A stretch of 64,000 bases of DNA from an uncultured archaeon (GTDB taxonomy: Archaea > Nanobdellota > Nanobdellia > Woesearchaeales > CAIVOO01). Below, piece after piece: positions 24,488-33,290 of this stretch. The position numbers and the translations under genes are program-made. The stretch is taken from NCBI GenBank assembly GCA_903904885.1, contig CAIVED010000024.1, forward strand, positions 1-64,000. The letters are read 5' to 3'. The notes below the pieces were generated by a model, which ran no database searches, was not told the origin of the DNA, and saw nothing but the letters and a program-made list of their open reading frames with translations. How positions within the stretch are numbered: position 1 is the first letter of the stretch; every line of letters begins with the position of its first letter.

Positions 24488-25423
24488 TTAAGCTGCAGCT
24501 GCTGGTGTCCCGCCTGCTGCTGGAGGAGTTGCTGGTGCTGGAGGCGCTGTTGTTGGCGCTGCTCCGCCTGTTGCTGTTGTTGGAATAGTTGTTGGTGCTC
24601 CGCTTGCTCCTGTTGCTGGTGTCTCAGCATAAAACTCTTCAGGCGTAAAGCCGCTTCCTGACGGAATCTGTCCGCTGGCATTTCTATCTCTTGAGGCAGC
24701 AAATTCGAAATACTTGTTTGATGGCATCAGTGTATCGCCAAGGTCAATGCCGTAAAGGGCTTTTTGCATTTCGTTAGCCTTCGCATTTGCCGTCTTAGCC
24801 AGCTTATACACCTGTTTTGCGGATTCAAGTTTAATTCTTACATCCCTGTACATCAGGACATATCTCCCCATTAAATCTCCGTTAGGGTCAATTGTTTCAA
24901 GGCCCCCGCTTAAATCAGGGTTAGCTTCCCCTGCTCGTGGGGCATACTCAGTTCTGGTGTTTTGATTCCTTGATTTTTCATCAACTGTAGTCAATACCTC
25001 CAGTCCTGCGATTAAATCAAGTGCATCTTTGCTAAGGTCATCAAATGCTCCAATTAGCGCAGCAGTTACTTGCTCTGCTTTTTTAAGCAGCTTTTCTTTC
25101 CGTTCATTATTATTATTTGTATTGGCTGCCATTGTTTCAAGATCTTTAAAATTTTTCTTGGTTCTTGCAAGAAGGTCTCTGGTGCAATTTATGCTTGCCA
25201 ATGGGCGCTGCGTATAGTCTGCACCTGTAAGCTGCCTTAGTGATCGTATTGTGCCTGCTCTGGAAGTTTCATAAACAACATCAAGTGCGCCCTGGAAATT
25301 CCCCTTTTCAGCGTAAGCGTTTATGCCATTGATGGCATCTTTTGATTTGCTCTCTACTGCGTGAACCCCTGCGGGGGTCAGATTCATGTAAACTGCTTTT
25401 ATTTCATCTGCAATTGTTGGCAT
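24488..25423 (-). CDS. Helical protein with Pro/Ala/Thr/Gly-rich C-terminal tail
   Basis: 311 aa. Residues 1-225 are helical and soluble (GVHAVESKSKDAINGINAYA; ERKEKLLKKAEQVTAALIGA). The last 55 residues are a low-complexity Pro/Ala/Thr/Gly tail like the linker in the gene at 18874. No signal peptide is evident. The leader includes an S-/T-rich TATA region near 25470. The similar linker composition and position suggest membership in the same envelope cluster. Unknown function. Confidence 0.5.
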   Translation of the reverse strand: MPTIADEIKAVYMNLTPAGVHAVESKSKDAINGINAYAEKGNFQGALDVVYETSRAGTIRSLRQLTGADYTQRPLASINCTRDLLARTKKNFKDLETMAANTNNNNERKEKLLKKAEQVTAALIGAFDDLSKDALDLIAGLEVLTTVDEKSRNQNTRTEYAPRAGEANPDLSGGLETIDPNGDLMGRYVLMYRDVRIKLESAKQVYKLAKTANAKANEMQKALYGIDLGDTLMPSNKYFEFAASRDRNASGQIPSGSGFTPEEFYAETPATGASGAPTTIPTTATGGAAPTTAPPAPATPPAAGGTPAAAA

Positions 25424-25656
25424 TTTTACCTCGTATGAACTCTTTTTAGAGTCGTTAGGAAACGCTCCTATTTAAATCTTTCTATTTTTACCACTTACTA
25501 ATAGTAATCTGTCTGGCGTAGCCAAATCCGGCTTAAATTGAATCTGATTTTTTGAATATCCTGCCTTCAAGGGCGTTCAGGCAGGCAAATCCCTTTGTTT
25601 TCCCGAAACCTTTAAATACAGGCTGTTTTCAAATCAAAACCATGGGGGATTTTACA

Positions 25657-25881
25657 ATGGAACAATCGAGACCTTTGGACGCCCTTAATAAATCGAAGGG
25701 CAAAAGAGTAGTAGTAGAGCTGAAAGGCGGAAGACAGTTCGTAGGTAGTTTGAATGCATTCGACATCCATGTCAATGTTGTTCTTAACGAGGCTGAGGAG
25801 AGGGAAAACAACGAGCTGAAAAGAAAAGTAGGCACTGTTTTCATAAGGGGAGACACCATAACGGTCATATTCCCAGAGTAA
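25657..25881 (+). CDS. LSm (archaeal Sm-like) RNA-binding protein
   Basis: 74 aa from the ATG at 25657, with GGGGGA 8 nt upstream; the ATG at 25642 is possible. Sm1 motif ([20 protein letters not shown], then [14 protein letters not shown]) and Sm2 motif ([13 protein letters not shown]) are complete. It forms a ring that binds U-rich RNA in archaeal RNA metabolism. First gene of the LSm-L37e-S8e operon, a common archaeal pairing. TATA tttaaatac (25611-25619). An inverted repeat CCTGCC/GGCAGG precedes the promoter. Confidence 0.92.
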   Translation: MEQSRPLDALNKSKGKRVVVELKGGRQFVGSLNAFDIHVNVVLNEAEERENNELKRKVGTVFIRGDTITVIFPE

Positions 25882-25882
25882 A

Positions 25883-26053
25883 ATGACAAAAGGAACAGCT
25901 TCTCAGGGAAAGCGCTCAGGCAAGACATCTCATATCTACTGCAGGAGATGCGGAAGCAAGTCATATCACGTTTCAAGAAAAGTCTGCGCATCCTGCGGCT
26001 ACGGCGCCACAGCGAAAATGCGAAAATACAAATGGCAGACAAAGGTTGACTGA
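25883..26053 (+). CDS. rpl37e: Ribosomal protein L37e
   Basis: 56 aa. Begins [20 protein letters not shown], followed by [10 protein letters not shown], then [20 protein letters not shown]. The four Cys (CRRC and CASC) form the zinc site. This matches archaeal L37e over its whole length. The ATG follows the LSm stop by 1 nt, and the S8e gene starts 2 nt after its stop, so all three are cotranscribed. Confidence 0.9.
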   Translation: MTKGTASQGKRSGKTSHIYCRRCGSKSYHVSRKVCASCGYGATAKMRKYKWQTKVD

Positions 26054-26055
26054 AA

Positions 26056-26436
26056 ATGGCAATATACCAGGCACGTTCAAAGAGAGGAAAAACAGGAACA
26101 AGGTTCAAGCAGAGGGTAGCTAAGAAAGCCCACGAGCTTGGCAGGGAGCCTTCCTTTACAGGGATAGGGGAGAATAGAACCATCAATGTGAGGGGCATGG
26201 GCAACAACAGGAAATACAGGACACTTGCTGCTGATTTTGCAAACATTCTCGACAAGAAAACAAAGAAATTCACAAAGGCAAAGATAAAAACCGTTGTTGA
26301 AAATCCTGCAAACAGGAACTATGTCAGGCGAAACATAATCACAAAGGGCGCAATTGTCGAAACAGACAAGGGCAAGGCAAGGATAACATCAAGGCCAGGA
26401 CAGGACGGAACAGTTAATGCGGTGCTGGTTGATTAA
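26056..26436 (+). CDS. rps8e: Ribosomal protein S8e
   Basis: 126 aa, archaeal length. ARSKRGKTGTRFKQRVAKK, NRTINVRGMGNNRKYRTLAA, NRNYVRRNIITKGAIVET and GKARITSRPGQDGTVNAVL match the conserved S8e sequence. A component of the small ribosomal subunit, found in archaea and eukaryotes. Last gene of the LSm operon; 35 nt separate it from the HAD gene, with a TATA-like tttataatttt in between. Confidence 0.95.
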   Translation: MAIYQARSKRGKTGTRFKQRVAKKAHELGREPSFTGIGENRTINVRGMGNNRKYRTLAADFANILDKKTKKFTKAKIKTVVENPANRNYVRRNIITKGAIVETDKGKARITSRPGQDGTVNAVLVD

Positions 26437-26471
26437 GAAGGTTTATAATTTTTTCTTGTATATATCTTTTG

Positions 26472-27086
26472 ATGGCAGACAAAATCAAGGCAGTAGTTTT
26501 TGATTTGTATGGGACCTTAGTTGAGATAAGGAACAAAACTCATGTTTATCATCGGCTTATAGAAAAATCAGCAAATGCAGAGGAGCTTGGCCATTTGGTT
26601 TTAACCAAAATGATTAGTTTCGCGCAACTTGCACAAATGATAAGCCCTGACCGTAAAATTGATTTCCGTGCATATCAACTAGATTTGCTAAAAGAGCTAG
26701 GGTCCGTTGTGCCTTATCCTGAAACTTTTGATGTGCTTGAAAGATTGCGCGGGAGATTCCCTCTTGGGCTTATTTCAAATGTGGCCATGCCGTATGTAAA
26801 GGCATTTTCCGATCTGGGGTTGGATAGGTTTATGAACCGCTTAGACTGCTCTTTTTCGTGTGAATGTGGAATGAAAAAGCCCGAAAAGCAAATTTATCAG
26901 GTTACTGCACAGATTATGCGGGTTGCTCCTCAGGAAATTCTTATGGTTGGGGACAGTATAGAATGCGATGTCCTAGGGCCAAGGACTGCTGAAATGAATT
27001 CTGTTCTTCTTGACAGGACAGGAAAATTGGATTTTCCGGAAAAGATATCCTCTTTGGAAGGAATTTTTGATTATATTGCCATCTAA
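26472..27086 (+). CDS. HAD-superfamily hydrolase
   Basis: 204 aa from the ATG at 26472. Motif I VVFDLYGTLVE (nucleophile Asp and acid Asp replaced by Tyr at D+2, giving DLYGT as in several HADs), motif II GLISNVAMP, motif III Lys in MKKPEKQIYQ, and motif IV MVGDSIECDVLGPRTAEM. The helical cap lies between I and II (subfamily IA). Probably a phosphatase of a small metabolite; the substrate is not known. The 3' end overlaps the convergent gene at 27083 by 4 nt. Confidence 0.85.
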   Translation: MADKIKAVVFDLYGTLVEIRNKTHVYHRLIEKSANAEELGHLVLTKMISFAQLAQMISPDRKIDFRAYQLDLLKELGSVVPYPETFDVLERLRGRFPLGLISNVAMPYVKAFSDLGLDRFMNRLDCSFSCECGMKKPEKQIYQVTAQIMRVAPQEILMVGDSIECDVLGPRTAEMNSVLLDRTGKLDFPEKISSLEGIFDYIAI

Positions 27087-27412
27087 AAATACCTGGGGTC
27101 GTAGCAGTCCACTGTTTCAACAACCCGCTCTTTTTTTTCAGTCGTGTTTTTGCTGTTCGCATCCCTGGCTTCATTCATCTCAAGAACTTTTCTCAGGTTC
27201 ATGTTGCCGCATTTCAGGCAGCTGAAGAAAATCCCGTATTTGCCGTTCCTCATCTCAAGCCAGCTTCCGCAGGCGCATTTCATGTCATTAAGAACAGAGT
27301 CTTTGTGCCGGGCGCAAACAGGAATCTGCTGCTTGTTTTTTGTTGTTGCCTGCTGGCTGCAGAATGGGCACCTGTCAACCTTGCTCTGTCCGTACCGCTT
27401 AGGGATGTACAT
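27083..27412 (-). CDS. Zinc-ribbon protein
   Basis: 109 aa from MYIPKRYGQSKVDRCPFC. Two or three Cys pairs are seen: CPFC with CARH, CACG and CLKC, making at least two zinc ribbons; the second (CACGSWLEMRNGKYGIFFSC) resembles topoisomerase C-terminal zinc-finger repeats. It ends in a charged tail. The first frame Met at 27412 is preferred over a TTG at 27430. Probably nucleic-acid binding; no catalytic residues. Confidence 0.65.
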   Translation of the reverse strand: MYIPKRYGQSKVDRCPFCSQQATTKNKQQIPVCARHKDSVLNDMKCACGSWLEMRNGKYGIFFSCLKCGNMNLRKVLEMNEARDANSKNTTEKKERVVETVDCYDPRYF

Positions 27413-27545
27413 AACACGTTTCGTTCTCAAAAGGTTTTTAATGATTTCTAGTATTCCTGCCGCGTATTTATTCTATTCTAAAGTAACAAAAAGAGAAAAT
27501 TATATAAGTGAGCTTCCTTTGAAAATTTTACTGAGGGTGAGGATT

Positions 27546-27563
27546 ATGAGGTGTGAAAAATGA
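27546..27563 (+). other. Five-codon upstream ORF overlapping the purC start
   Basis: ATG AGG TGT GAA AAA TGA: the stop overlaps the purC ATG (AATGAG). It is preceded by gagggtgagg, a good ribosome binding sequence. Ribosomes finishing the mini-ORF could reinitiate at purC. It may be a coupling device or chance. Confidence 0.3.
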
Positions 27564-28669
27564 GTTCAGAAAGCCAAGCTATTGTAAAAACAAATGATTT
27601 GCCAATACGGCAGGAAGGGGATGTTCATAATGGAAAAGTCCGCTCTGTTTACTGGTTTGGCCGGGAAGATAGCGAGTTTGTTGCAGGGATAATAGGCTTG
27701 AGAAAGTCACAATCTCCGTTGGGTGCGATGATTATAAGCGACAGGATTTCTGCTTTTGAGTGCACATGGGAGAGTGAAAGCGGATTGAAAGGCGTGCCTG
27801 GAAAGGGCGCAGCCCTTAACGCAATTTCGCAATACTGGTTTAATATGTTTGAGAGGGAAGGATTGGCGGGCAACCATATTCTGGCTTCACCGCATCCACT
27901 GGTTTGGATTGTCCAAAAAGCAGATCCTATACTGGTGGAAGCTGTTGCAAGGCAGTACATCACAGGGAGCATGTGGAGAGATTACCATGAAAAGGGAGCC
28001 AGGGAATTTTGCGGCATATCCTTGCCAGAAGGATTGAAAAAAGACCAAAGACTGGACGAGTTATTAATCACACCAACAACAAAAGGAATTATCCGAGGAG
28101 TCCCAGGAATTCCTGAAAAAGATGATGTCAACATAAGCAGGCAGCAGATTCTGGATAATTATCAGGCATTCGGTTTCAAAACAAGAGACGATGTGGCTGT
28201 TTATGAAAGGCTGTTAAGAGCTGGTTTTGCAGTTATAAGCAGGGAACTAGGCCCTATTGGAAAAATATTCGTTGATACAAAGTTCGAGTTTGGATATTTT
28301 TACGATACTGACGGACGGCCTTTTATGGTTTACATGGACGAAGTTGGAACCCCAGATTCTTCAAGAAAATGGGACAGAGAAGCATACAAAAGAGGTAAAA
28401 CAGTGGAGGAATCAAAGGAGAAGTTCAGGCAGGAGCTTCTTGATAATGTTCCGGAAAGAGATGTTTTGCTGAACAAAGCTAGAATGGATGAAAGAACTGA
28501 GCTGGCAAAAACTTACCGGGTTCCTGACAGGGTATTTATGGAAACCAGCAAACTATACAGAAGGCTGGCAGAGCAAATAACCGGGAAACCCCTGCCCCAG
28601 GTAGAAAATGCAAGGGCAGAGATATTGGAAGCGCTCATGCCTTATGGAATAATTGAGAAGGGGGCATAA
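27560..28669 (+). CDS. purC: Phosphoribosylaminoimidazole-succinocarboxamide synthase
   Basis: 369 aa, longer than the usual 230-300 aa form and like the long PurC type. Motifs: GKVRSVYWF near the N-terminus, MIISDRISAFEC, ARQYITGSMWRDY, KIFVDTKFEFGY and DEVGTPDSSRKWD. It catalyses ATP-dependent condensation of CAIR with aspartate to form SAICAR in purine synthesis. Followed after 1 nt by purB, so the two consecutive aspartate-using steps are cotranscribed. TATA aattatataag about 55 nt upstream. Confidence 0.94.
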   Translation: MSSESQAIVKTNDLPIRQEGDVHNGKVRSVYWFGREDSEFVAGIIGLRKSQSPLGAMIISDRISAFECTWESESGLKGVPGKGAALNAISQYWFNMFEREGLAGNHILASPHPLVWIVQKADPILVEAVARQYITGSMWRDYHEKGAREFCGISLPEGLKKDQRLDELLITPTTKGIIRGVPGIPEKDDVNISRQQILDNYQAFGFKTRDDVAVYERLLRAGFAVISRELGPIGKIFVDTKFEFGYFYDTDGRPFMVYMDEVGTPDSSRKWDREAYKRGKTVEESKEKFRQELLDNVPERDVLLNKARMDERTELAKTYRVPDRVFMETSKLYRRLAEQITGKPLPQVENARAEILEALMPYGIIEKGA

Positions 28670-28670
28670 A

Positions 28671-30128
28671 ATGCCGAAAATAATTCCTAAAACAACAAAT
28701 CCGAGAGCAAGATTCCCGGAAGGATTTAAACCCGACCCAAATGAGCTTGCTGCGAAAAGATACGGGACTTTTGAAATGTGCAAAGTCTGGGGAGCTGAGC
28801 AAACATTTGAAATCAGCTTGCAGGCAGAGGGCAAATCAGCGCTGGTTTTGTCAGCGATGCACCCAGACATTATCCCTTTAGCAGAGGCCCAGGAAATTGC
28901 GCAAAAGGCTTCTTTAACGTTTATCCGTCCGGACAGGATTAGGGATTTGGAAGAAAAAACCGGCCATGATGTGATTGCTATAAACAGATCTCTGGAAGAG
29001 GTTTTAAGCCATGCTGCCGCAACCCATGTAAACAAGCTGAAAACCAGCGCAGACAAAACCCAGCCAGCGCGCGCATTGCAGCTGAAGAGAAGTCTTGAAA
29101 TAATCGCCGGTTCAACAGACAATCTTAGGGATATCCTGATCGAAAAAGCAGTGGAGTGGATTGACATTCCTCATATGGACCAGACGCATCGGTATGATGC
29201 GCTCCCTACTGTTGCGGGCAGGCCTCTAGCGCATTATGCTGAAATGCTGCAAAGCGGTCTTGACATTTTAAAATTTTTTTATGACCATTCAATAAAAGGG
29301 AAATGGGGCGATGCAACAGGAAACCATCATCAGGCAACTACCTATGGGGTGAATGGCATAAAACTGCAGGAGGAATTCTGCAAAAGCCTCGGTGTTGGAT
29401 GGATGGACGCTGCTGCGCAACTTCCGGGGCTGGAATTTGAAGCGGATATAGTCTATTCCGTGGCGAGGATTGCAATGACTGTTAACAATCTTGCAAAGTA
29501 CATTGCAGAGGGGTTTGGCAATGACGTGGAAATATTCATTGACACAAATCCAAAGAAAAGGAAGGGTTCGTCAGCAATGCCCCATAAGGATGTAAAAGGG
29601 GGCAACAGGACTACGGAGGAGCAGGATGTTTCAATGGCGAATAAGCTTATGGGATGGATGACAACTGCTTTGGCAAATTGCGAGATGCCCTATGCAAGGG
29701 CGCTTTATGCCTCGGCAAACGGGCGCATTGATTTTGAAGACGGCTTCAAATTTGCTGACCATGGCATAAGAAGCCTAGCCTCTGTTGTGTACCATCTGGG
29801 AATTAATAGTGATAGGGCTCTTGAGAGGGTTTTAAGAACAAGGGGAATTGTGACCGCGCAGCAGGTCATGGCATACCTGACGGACCATAGAAGAACATCA
29901 AATCCCTTGACGAGAGATGAGGCACATAACCTGACCGCGGCTTTGGCAACAGAATCCTGGGATAATAAAGTGCCGTTTATTGATGTTTTATTGCGCAGTC
30001 CTGAGATTATGAGCAGGTTTGACGAAGAAATACTTAGAAAGATTACAGACCCGCTGGCCTACATAGGCCAAAGCAAGGAGATAATAGGCCTGGTAGCCGG
30101 AAAATGCTATCAGAGAAAAACCCTCTGA
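28671..30128 (+). CDS. purB: Adenylosuccinate lyase
   Basis: 485 aa from the ATG at 28671. The fumarase/aspartase-superfamily signature is GSSAMPHKDVKGGNRT (normally GSSAMPYKRNP), giving the flexible catalytic loop. Other conserved segments are TGNHHQATTYG and ASANGRIDFEDG. It cleaves SAICAR and adenylosuccinate, releasing fumarate. The signature loop is divergent (HKDVKGG in place of YKRNP), typical of the long archaeal/bacterial subgroup that accompanies long PurC. Cotranscribed with purC. Confidence 0.92.
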   Translation: MPKIIPKTTNPRARFPEGFKPDPNELAAKRYGTFEMCKVWGAEQTFEISLQAEGKSALVLSAMHPDIIPLAEAQEIAQKASLTFIRPDRIRDLEEKTGHDVIAINRSLEEVLSHAAATHVNKLKTSADKTQPARALQLKRSLEIIAGSTDNLRDILIEKAVEWIDIPHMDQTHRYDALPTVAGRPLAHYAEMLQSGLDILKFFYDHSIKGKWGDATGNHHQATTYGVNGIKLQEEFCKSLGVGWMDAAAQLPGLEFEADIVYSVARIAMTVNNLAKYIAEGFGNDVEIFIDTNPKKRKGSSAMPHKDVKGGNRTTEEQDVSMANKLMGWMTTALANCEMPYARALYASANGRIDFEDGFKFADHGIRSLASVVYHLGINSDRALERVLRTRGIVTAQQVMAYLTDHRRTSNPLTRDEAHNLTAALATESWDNKVPFIDVLLRSPEIMSRFDEEILRKITDPLAYIGQSKEIIGLVAGKCYQRKTL

Positions 30129-30132
30129 TGCG

Positions 30133-30825
30133 TTATTTTACAATTTTTTTCAGCGGGCAATTTATACCGCATAATTTCTTTGTATAATGTCTCTTTGCAT
30201 GCTCAACAATCAGGGCGTGGAATTCCTGGTAGATTTTGAAATCCTTTGGCAGGTTTTTTTCGAATAATTCCCTGATTTCATCGTAGTCCGCGCTTTCTTT
30301 GAAGAAACCAAGTTTTGAGAATATTCTTTTGGTGTAGGCGTCAACAACAAAGATTGGGACTTTGTAGGCATACAGCAAAATTGAATCCGCAGTTTCCCTT
30401 CCGACGCCCCAGACAGACAACAATTGCTCTCTTGTCGGAGTTTTGCCCTTCAAAGAAATGTAAAACTTTGCAAACTCTTTCAGCTTTTTTGCCTTCTGGT
30501 TGAAATAGCCAGCAGGTTTTATTGCAGATTTTAATTTCTCAATATTAATTTTGTTTATCGCAGTTGCTTCAATGGCTTTTATTTTTTTTAAATTCATTAA
30601 TGCTTTCTCAACTGAGGACCAGGCTACTGATTGGGTCAGTATGGCACCGCAGCAGATTTCAAACCTCTGCCTGTCATTTTTTGGAAAAGAATAATCTCTT
30701 GGATGATATCCTTTTATGCTGCCGGTTTTGGTCGGATTCCTGCCCCTGAAATCCAGAAGAGGCCACCAGCCCTGGGGACCGTATTCCGAAAGGAGGCAGT
30801 TGTAGATTTTTTTGATATTTTCCAT
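30133..30825 (-). CDS. HhH-GPD DNA glycosylase, MagIII/EndoIII-like
   Basis: 230 aa. The helix-hairpin-helix LSVWGVGRETADSILLYA and the catalytic Asp in FVVDAYTKRIFSKLG are present. The Lys of bifunctional EndoIII (GVGRKTA) is Glu here, as in MagIII-type 3-methyladenine glycosylases, so a monofunctional glycosylase is likely. The C-terminus keeps only two Cys (CGINC), so a 4Fe-4S cluster is probably missing. Base excision repair, cytoplasmic. The gene ends 4 nt from the convergent purB stop. Confidence 0.82.
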   Translation of the reverse strand: MENIKKIYNCLLSEYGPQGWWPLLDFRGRNPTKTGSIKGYHPRDYSFPKNDRQRFEICCGAILTQSVAWSSVEKALMNLKKIKAIEATAINKINIEKLKSAIKPAGYFNQKAKKLKEFAKFYISLKGKTPTREQLLSVWGVGRETADSILLYAYKVPIFVVDAYTKRIFSKLGFFKESADYDEIRELFEKNLPKDFKIYQEFHALIVEHAKRHYTKKLCGINCPLKKIVK

Positions 30826-30828
30826 CGT

Positions 30829-32358
30829 CTATGCCTTTGCCATCTTCCATAAAATATCAAAATAGTTTTTATAGCTGTCTGCAATTTCTTTGTTATCAAT
30901 CACAACCAGTATTGGTTCTTCCTTTGCCCAGTTTGAAATCATTATTCTGCTGCCAATAATCCAAAAGACTCCCGGTGCAGTGATTTTTTCCTTGAAGTAC
31001 CTGGTTTCCACAATGTCAAGCTTTGTGATTGCATGGCCTCTTGTGGATTCGTCAACAACATTCTTCCATCTCATTCCTTTTTTTCTGGCAATGTCAACTA
31101 TTTCCATGGCGTCTTTTAGCCGATTGTCGAAGAAATAACCTTTTGCTCCGATCCAATACAAGGTGTCTCCCATATCCAGGCTTTCCCTCCATACCCTTTT
31201 GAATGCATCATAGCCCTTGTATGTTCTTGTGCTTTCGTTCCATAGTAAATCAAAATAATTACGCTGATTGTCTGCCACATCCTTGTTATCAATCAGAAAA
31301 GCAACAGGGTCCTTTGAGAGTATCACATTGGCAACTTTGTCGTTGAAGACAAAAACCAGTCCCGGGTTCTCGAACTCAGGCAGGAATCTGAACTGAGTTG
31401 TAGAATCTCTTACGGTAGGCATATCCATGTATTTTTCGCCCATTATGCCCCTTGATTTGATATGTCTTTTTTTCTTTTCATTCTGCCACCAGAGAAAGAA
31501 ATCCCTGCCAAGCACATCAATGATTTTCATGCCCTCTGCGAAGACCTCATAGTCCCCGAAATCCAGAGTCTGCCTGATTAAATCTTTTATCTGCTCAACC
31601 CCCTGATAAGTATACACTCGTTGGTTCCACAACTTCTCAAACTGGTTTCTGAACGAATCAGCAACATCCTTGTTATCTATCATGAATACGGTTACATCCT
31701 CAGCCATTATGTTCAGGAGAGTAATATTGCCAGCAACGTTGATTATTGCTGGCGTCTGCATTTCATCGGAAACGTACTTTACCGTTGTATTCGGGAGCTT
31801 TTCCCTTATTTCCCCCTGGTCTTTGTGTTTTTCATTCATTATTACCCTGGACCTTATGCCCTTTTTTGCCCTCCAGGTATGGAGCTTTGTCAGCAGGTCA
31901 AAATATTGCTCATTTGCAAAGGAAACAACGAAACCAATCCATTCATCATCTTTTTTCATTGCATTTATCATTTGCCTGAATGCAGTTTCCCCGCCCTTTA
32001 TTCCCTTGAAAATTGTAGCCTCTGATTTGTATTTTGAAAGCTTTTGCCTAAGCTCAAGTTCCGGAAGAATTTTTGTAAGCTCGTCTTTTTGCCTGCTGAA
32101 TTCAGTTTCTTTTTCTTTCATATAATCCATGATTCTCTCAGGGGGAGCGGCTTCAAAATATTTTATCCCTGATTTGACTATAAAGCTGACCAGGCCCTTT
32201 TGCATAAGCTTTTCGAGTATCTCATAAATCTTTGATGAAGATGCCTTTGACTTTTCTACGATATGGCCTGTTGATGAGCTTCCCAGCTCAAGAAGTGCCA
32301 GATAGACCTTTGTTTCTGTTTTTGTAAGCCCAATTTCCTCCAATATATCTTCTCTCAT
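30829..32358 (-). CDS. TrmB-family regulator with three tandem sensor domains
   Basis: 509 aa, about twice the length of short TrmB proteins. The winged helix (residues 1-60: EEIGLTKTETKVYLALLELG, then KASSSKIYEILEKL) is followed by a coiled linker and three repeated domains at about 115-245, 252-374 and 380-505. Each ends in a DNK(D/E)(V/I)AD...N.F..LW motif (228-244, 357-373, 488-504). The single-sensor paralogue at 23683 ends the same way. Ligands unknown. The 3' neighbour glycosylase gene starts 3 nt after its stop, so cotranscription is likely. Confidence 0.85.
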   Translation of the reverse strand: MREDILEEIGLTKTETKVYLALLELGSSSTGHIVEKSKASSSKIYEILEKLMQKGLVSFIVKSGIKYFEAAPPERIMDYMKEKETEFSRQKDELTKILPELELRQKLSKYKSEATIFKGIKGGETAFRQMINAMKKDDEWIGFVVSFANEQYFDLLTKLHTWRAKKGIRSRVIMNEKHKDQGEIREKLPNTTVKYVSDEMQTPAIINVAGNITLLNIMAEDVTVFMIDNKDVADSFRNQFEKLWNQRVYTYQGVEQIKDLIRQTLDFGDYEVFAEGMKIIDVLGRDFFLWWQNEKKKRHIKSRGIMGEKYMDMPTVRDSTTQFRFLPEFENPGLVFVFNDKVANVILSKDPVAFLIDNKDVADNQRNYFDLLWNESTRTYKGYDAFKRVWRESLDMGDTLYWIGAKGYFFDNRLKDAMEIVDIARKKGMRWKNVVDESTRGHAITKLDIVETRYFKEKITAPGVFWIIGSRIMISNWAKEEPILVVIDNKEIADSYKNYFDILWKMAKA

Positions 32359-32492
32359 AGAGCTAACTTAGGCAGTTTAGTATAAAAATCTTTCTATTAC
32401 TCCCCCCTATGGGGTAGGTAATATTTAAATACAACCATCAAACGATTATTACTTTTAAATAGTGGCAAATTGCCTCTATTTTAGGAGAGAAA

Positions 32493-33263
32493 ATGTCAAT
32501 AAGAACAAAGTTAAACCAAACAATTGAAAAAATACCAATTATTGGAGGATTCTTGGCATCAGAAATAAGCCCAAGAAATTTAGCGCTTACAGCACTTGCA
32601 ACTTTATGCCTTGCAGGCCCTGCAAATGCAGCAAGAGTGTCCATTGAAGAATTTTTTGGGGCAGGTAGTAATCAAGGGGTTGCTCAAAGCGTTGCTGTTA
32701 CAGATGCAAAAGGCTGGGTGTCGCTAACCAAAAGGCTTGACGGGTTTGGCAGGATCATAAATACTGCGGATTTGAACAATGAAAATGCTGTCAGCCCGAC
32801 TTATGGATGGGGAAACCTTAATTACGAGGTTCTCGGGAATGAAAGGAGCAAGCTTGATGTTCTTGCGGGAGCAGAGTTTATTTCAGGCAGGCCTCTGGAT
32901 CCAAGAGTTGGCGCGCAGTTCACTTTTGCCGATAAAGGATTCTTATTTTATGGTTGTGGAACATACAGCCTTAACCCAAATCCAACTGCCAAAATAAAAT
33001 ATGATGTTGGATATACTGGGCCTATGAGCGCAGGATTTGGAGGGAGGATAAATTTGGAACAGGCATTTACTCTTCCATATAATGGCCCTGCAACAAATAT
33101 AACAAGATTAAGGCTTGGGGCGACTTGGGAAATCCCCAGCACCAAAGCGGTAATCTCAGGGGGCCTGGGTTTGGATGTTAATAATTTCCAGAACGGACCG
33201 AAGTCACCAGTAAATCCGAGAGTAGTGCTGATTGGTGCCTATTTGTCAGGCATGTTCCAGTAA
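32493..33263 (+). CDS. Secreted beta-rich, outer-membrane-barrel-like protein
   Basis: 256 aa. A basic amphipathic start (MSIRTKLNQTIEKIPIIGGF) leads to a hydrophobic segment ending ALATLCLAGPANAA, a signal-peptidase I type site. The mature part alternates polar and hydrophobic residues with Gly/aromatic-rich strands (YGWGNLNYEV, KLDVLAGAEFISG, RVGAQFTFADKGFLFYGCGTY, SAGFGGRINLEQAF, RLRLGATWEI), the pattern of bacterial outer-membrane barrels. TATA tttaaatagtgg about 35 nt upstream, plus a Shine-Dalgarno aggaga. In an archaeon this would be a surface protein of unknown kind. A related design appears at 60371. Confidence 0.55.
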   Translation: MSIRTKLNQTIEKIPIIGGFLASEISPRNLALTALATLCLAGPANAARVSIEEFFGAGSNQGVAQSVAVTDAKGWVSLTKRLDGFGRIINTADLNNENAVSPTYGWGNLNYEVLGNERSKLDVLAGAEFISGRPLDPRVGAQFTFADKGFLFYGCGTYSLNPNPTAKIKYDVGYTGPMSAGFGGRINLEQAFTLPYNGPATNITRLRLGATWEIPSTKAVISGGLGLDVNNFQNGPKSPVNPRVVLIGAYLSGMFQ

Positions 33264-33290
33264 TTTTTTATTTATGTTTGTGCAGTTAAA

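Noticed and set aside
24463-24702. Gln-rich 79-codon frame on the minus strand
   Set aside because: It is an out-of-frame shadow of the Pro/Ala/Thr/Gly-rich tail of the gene at 24488.
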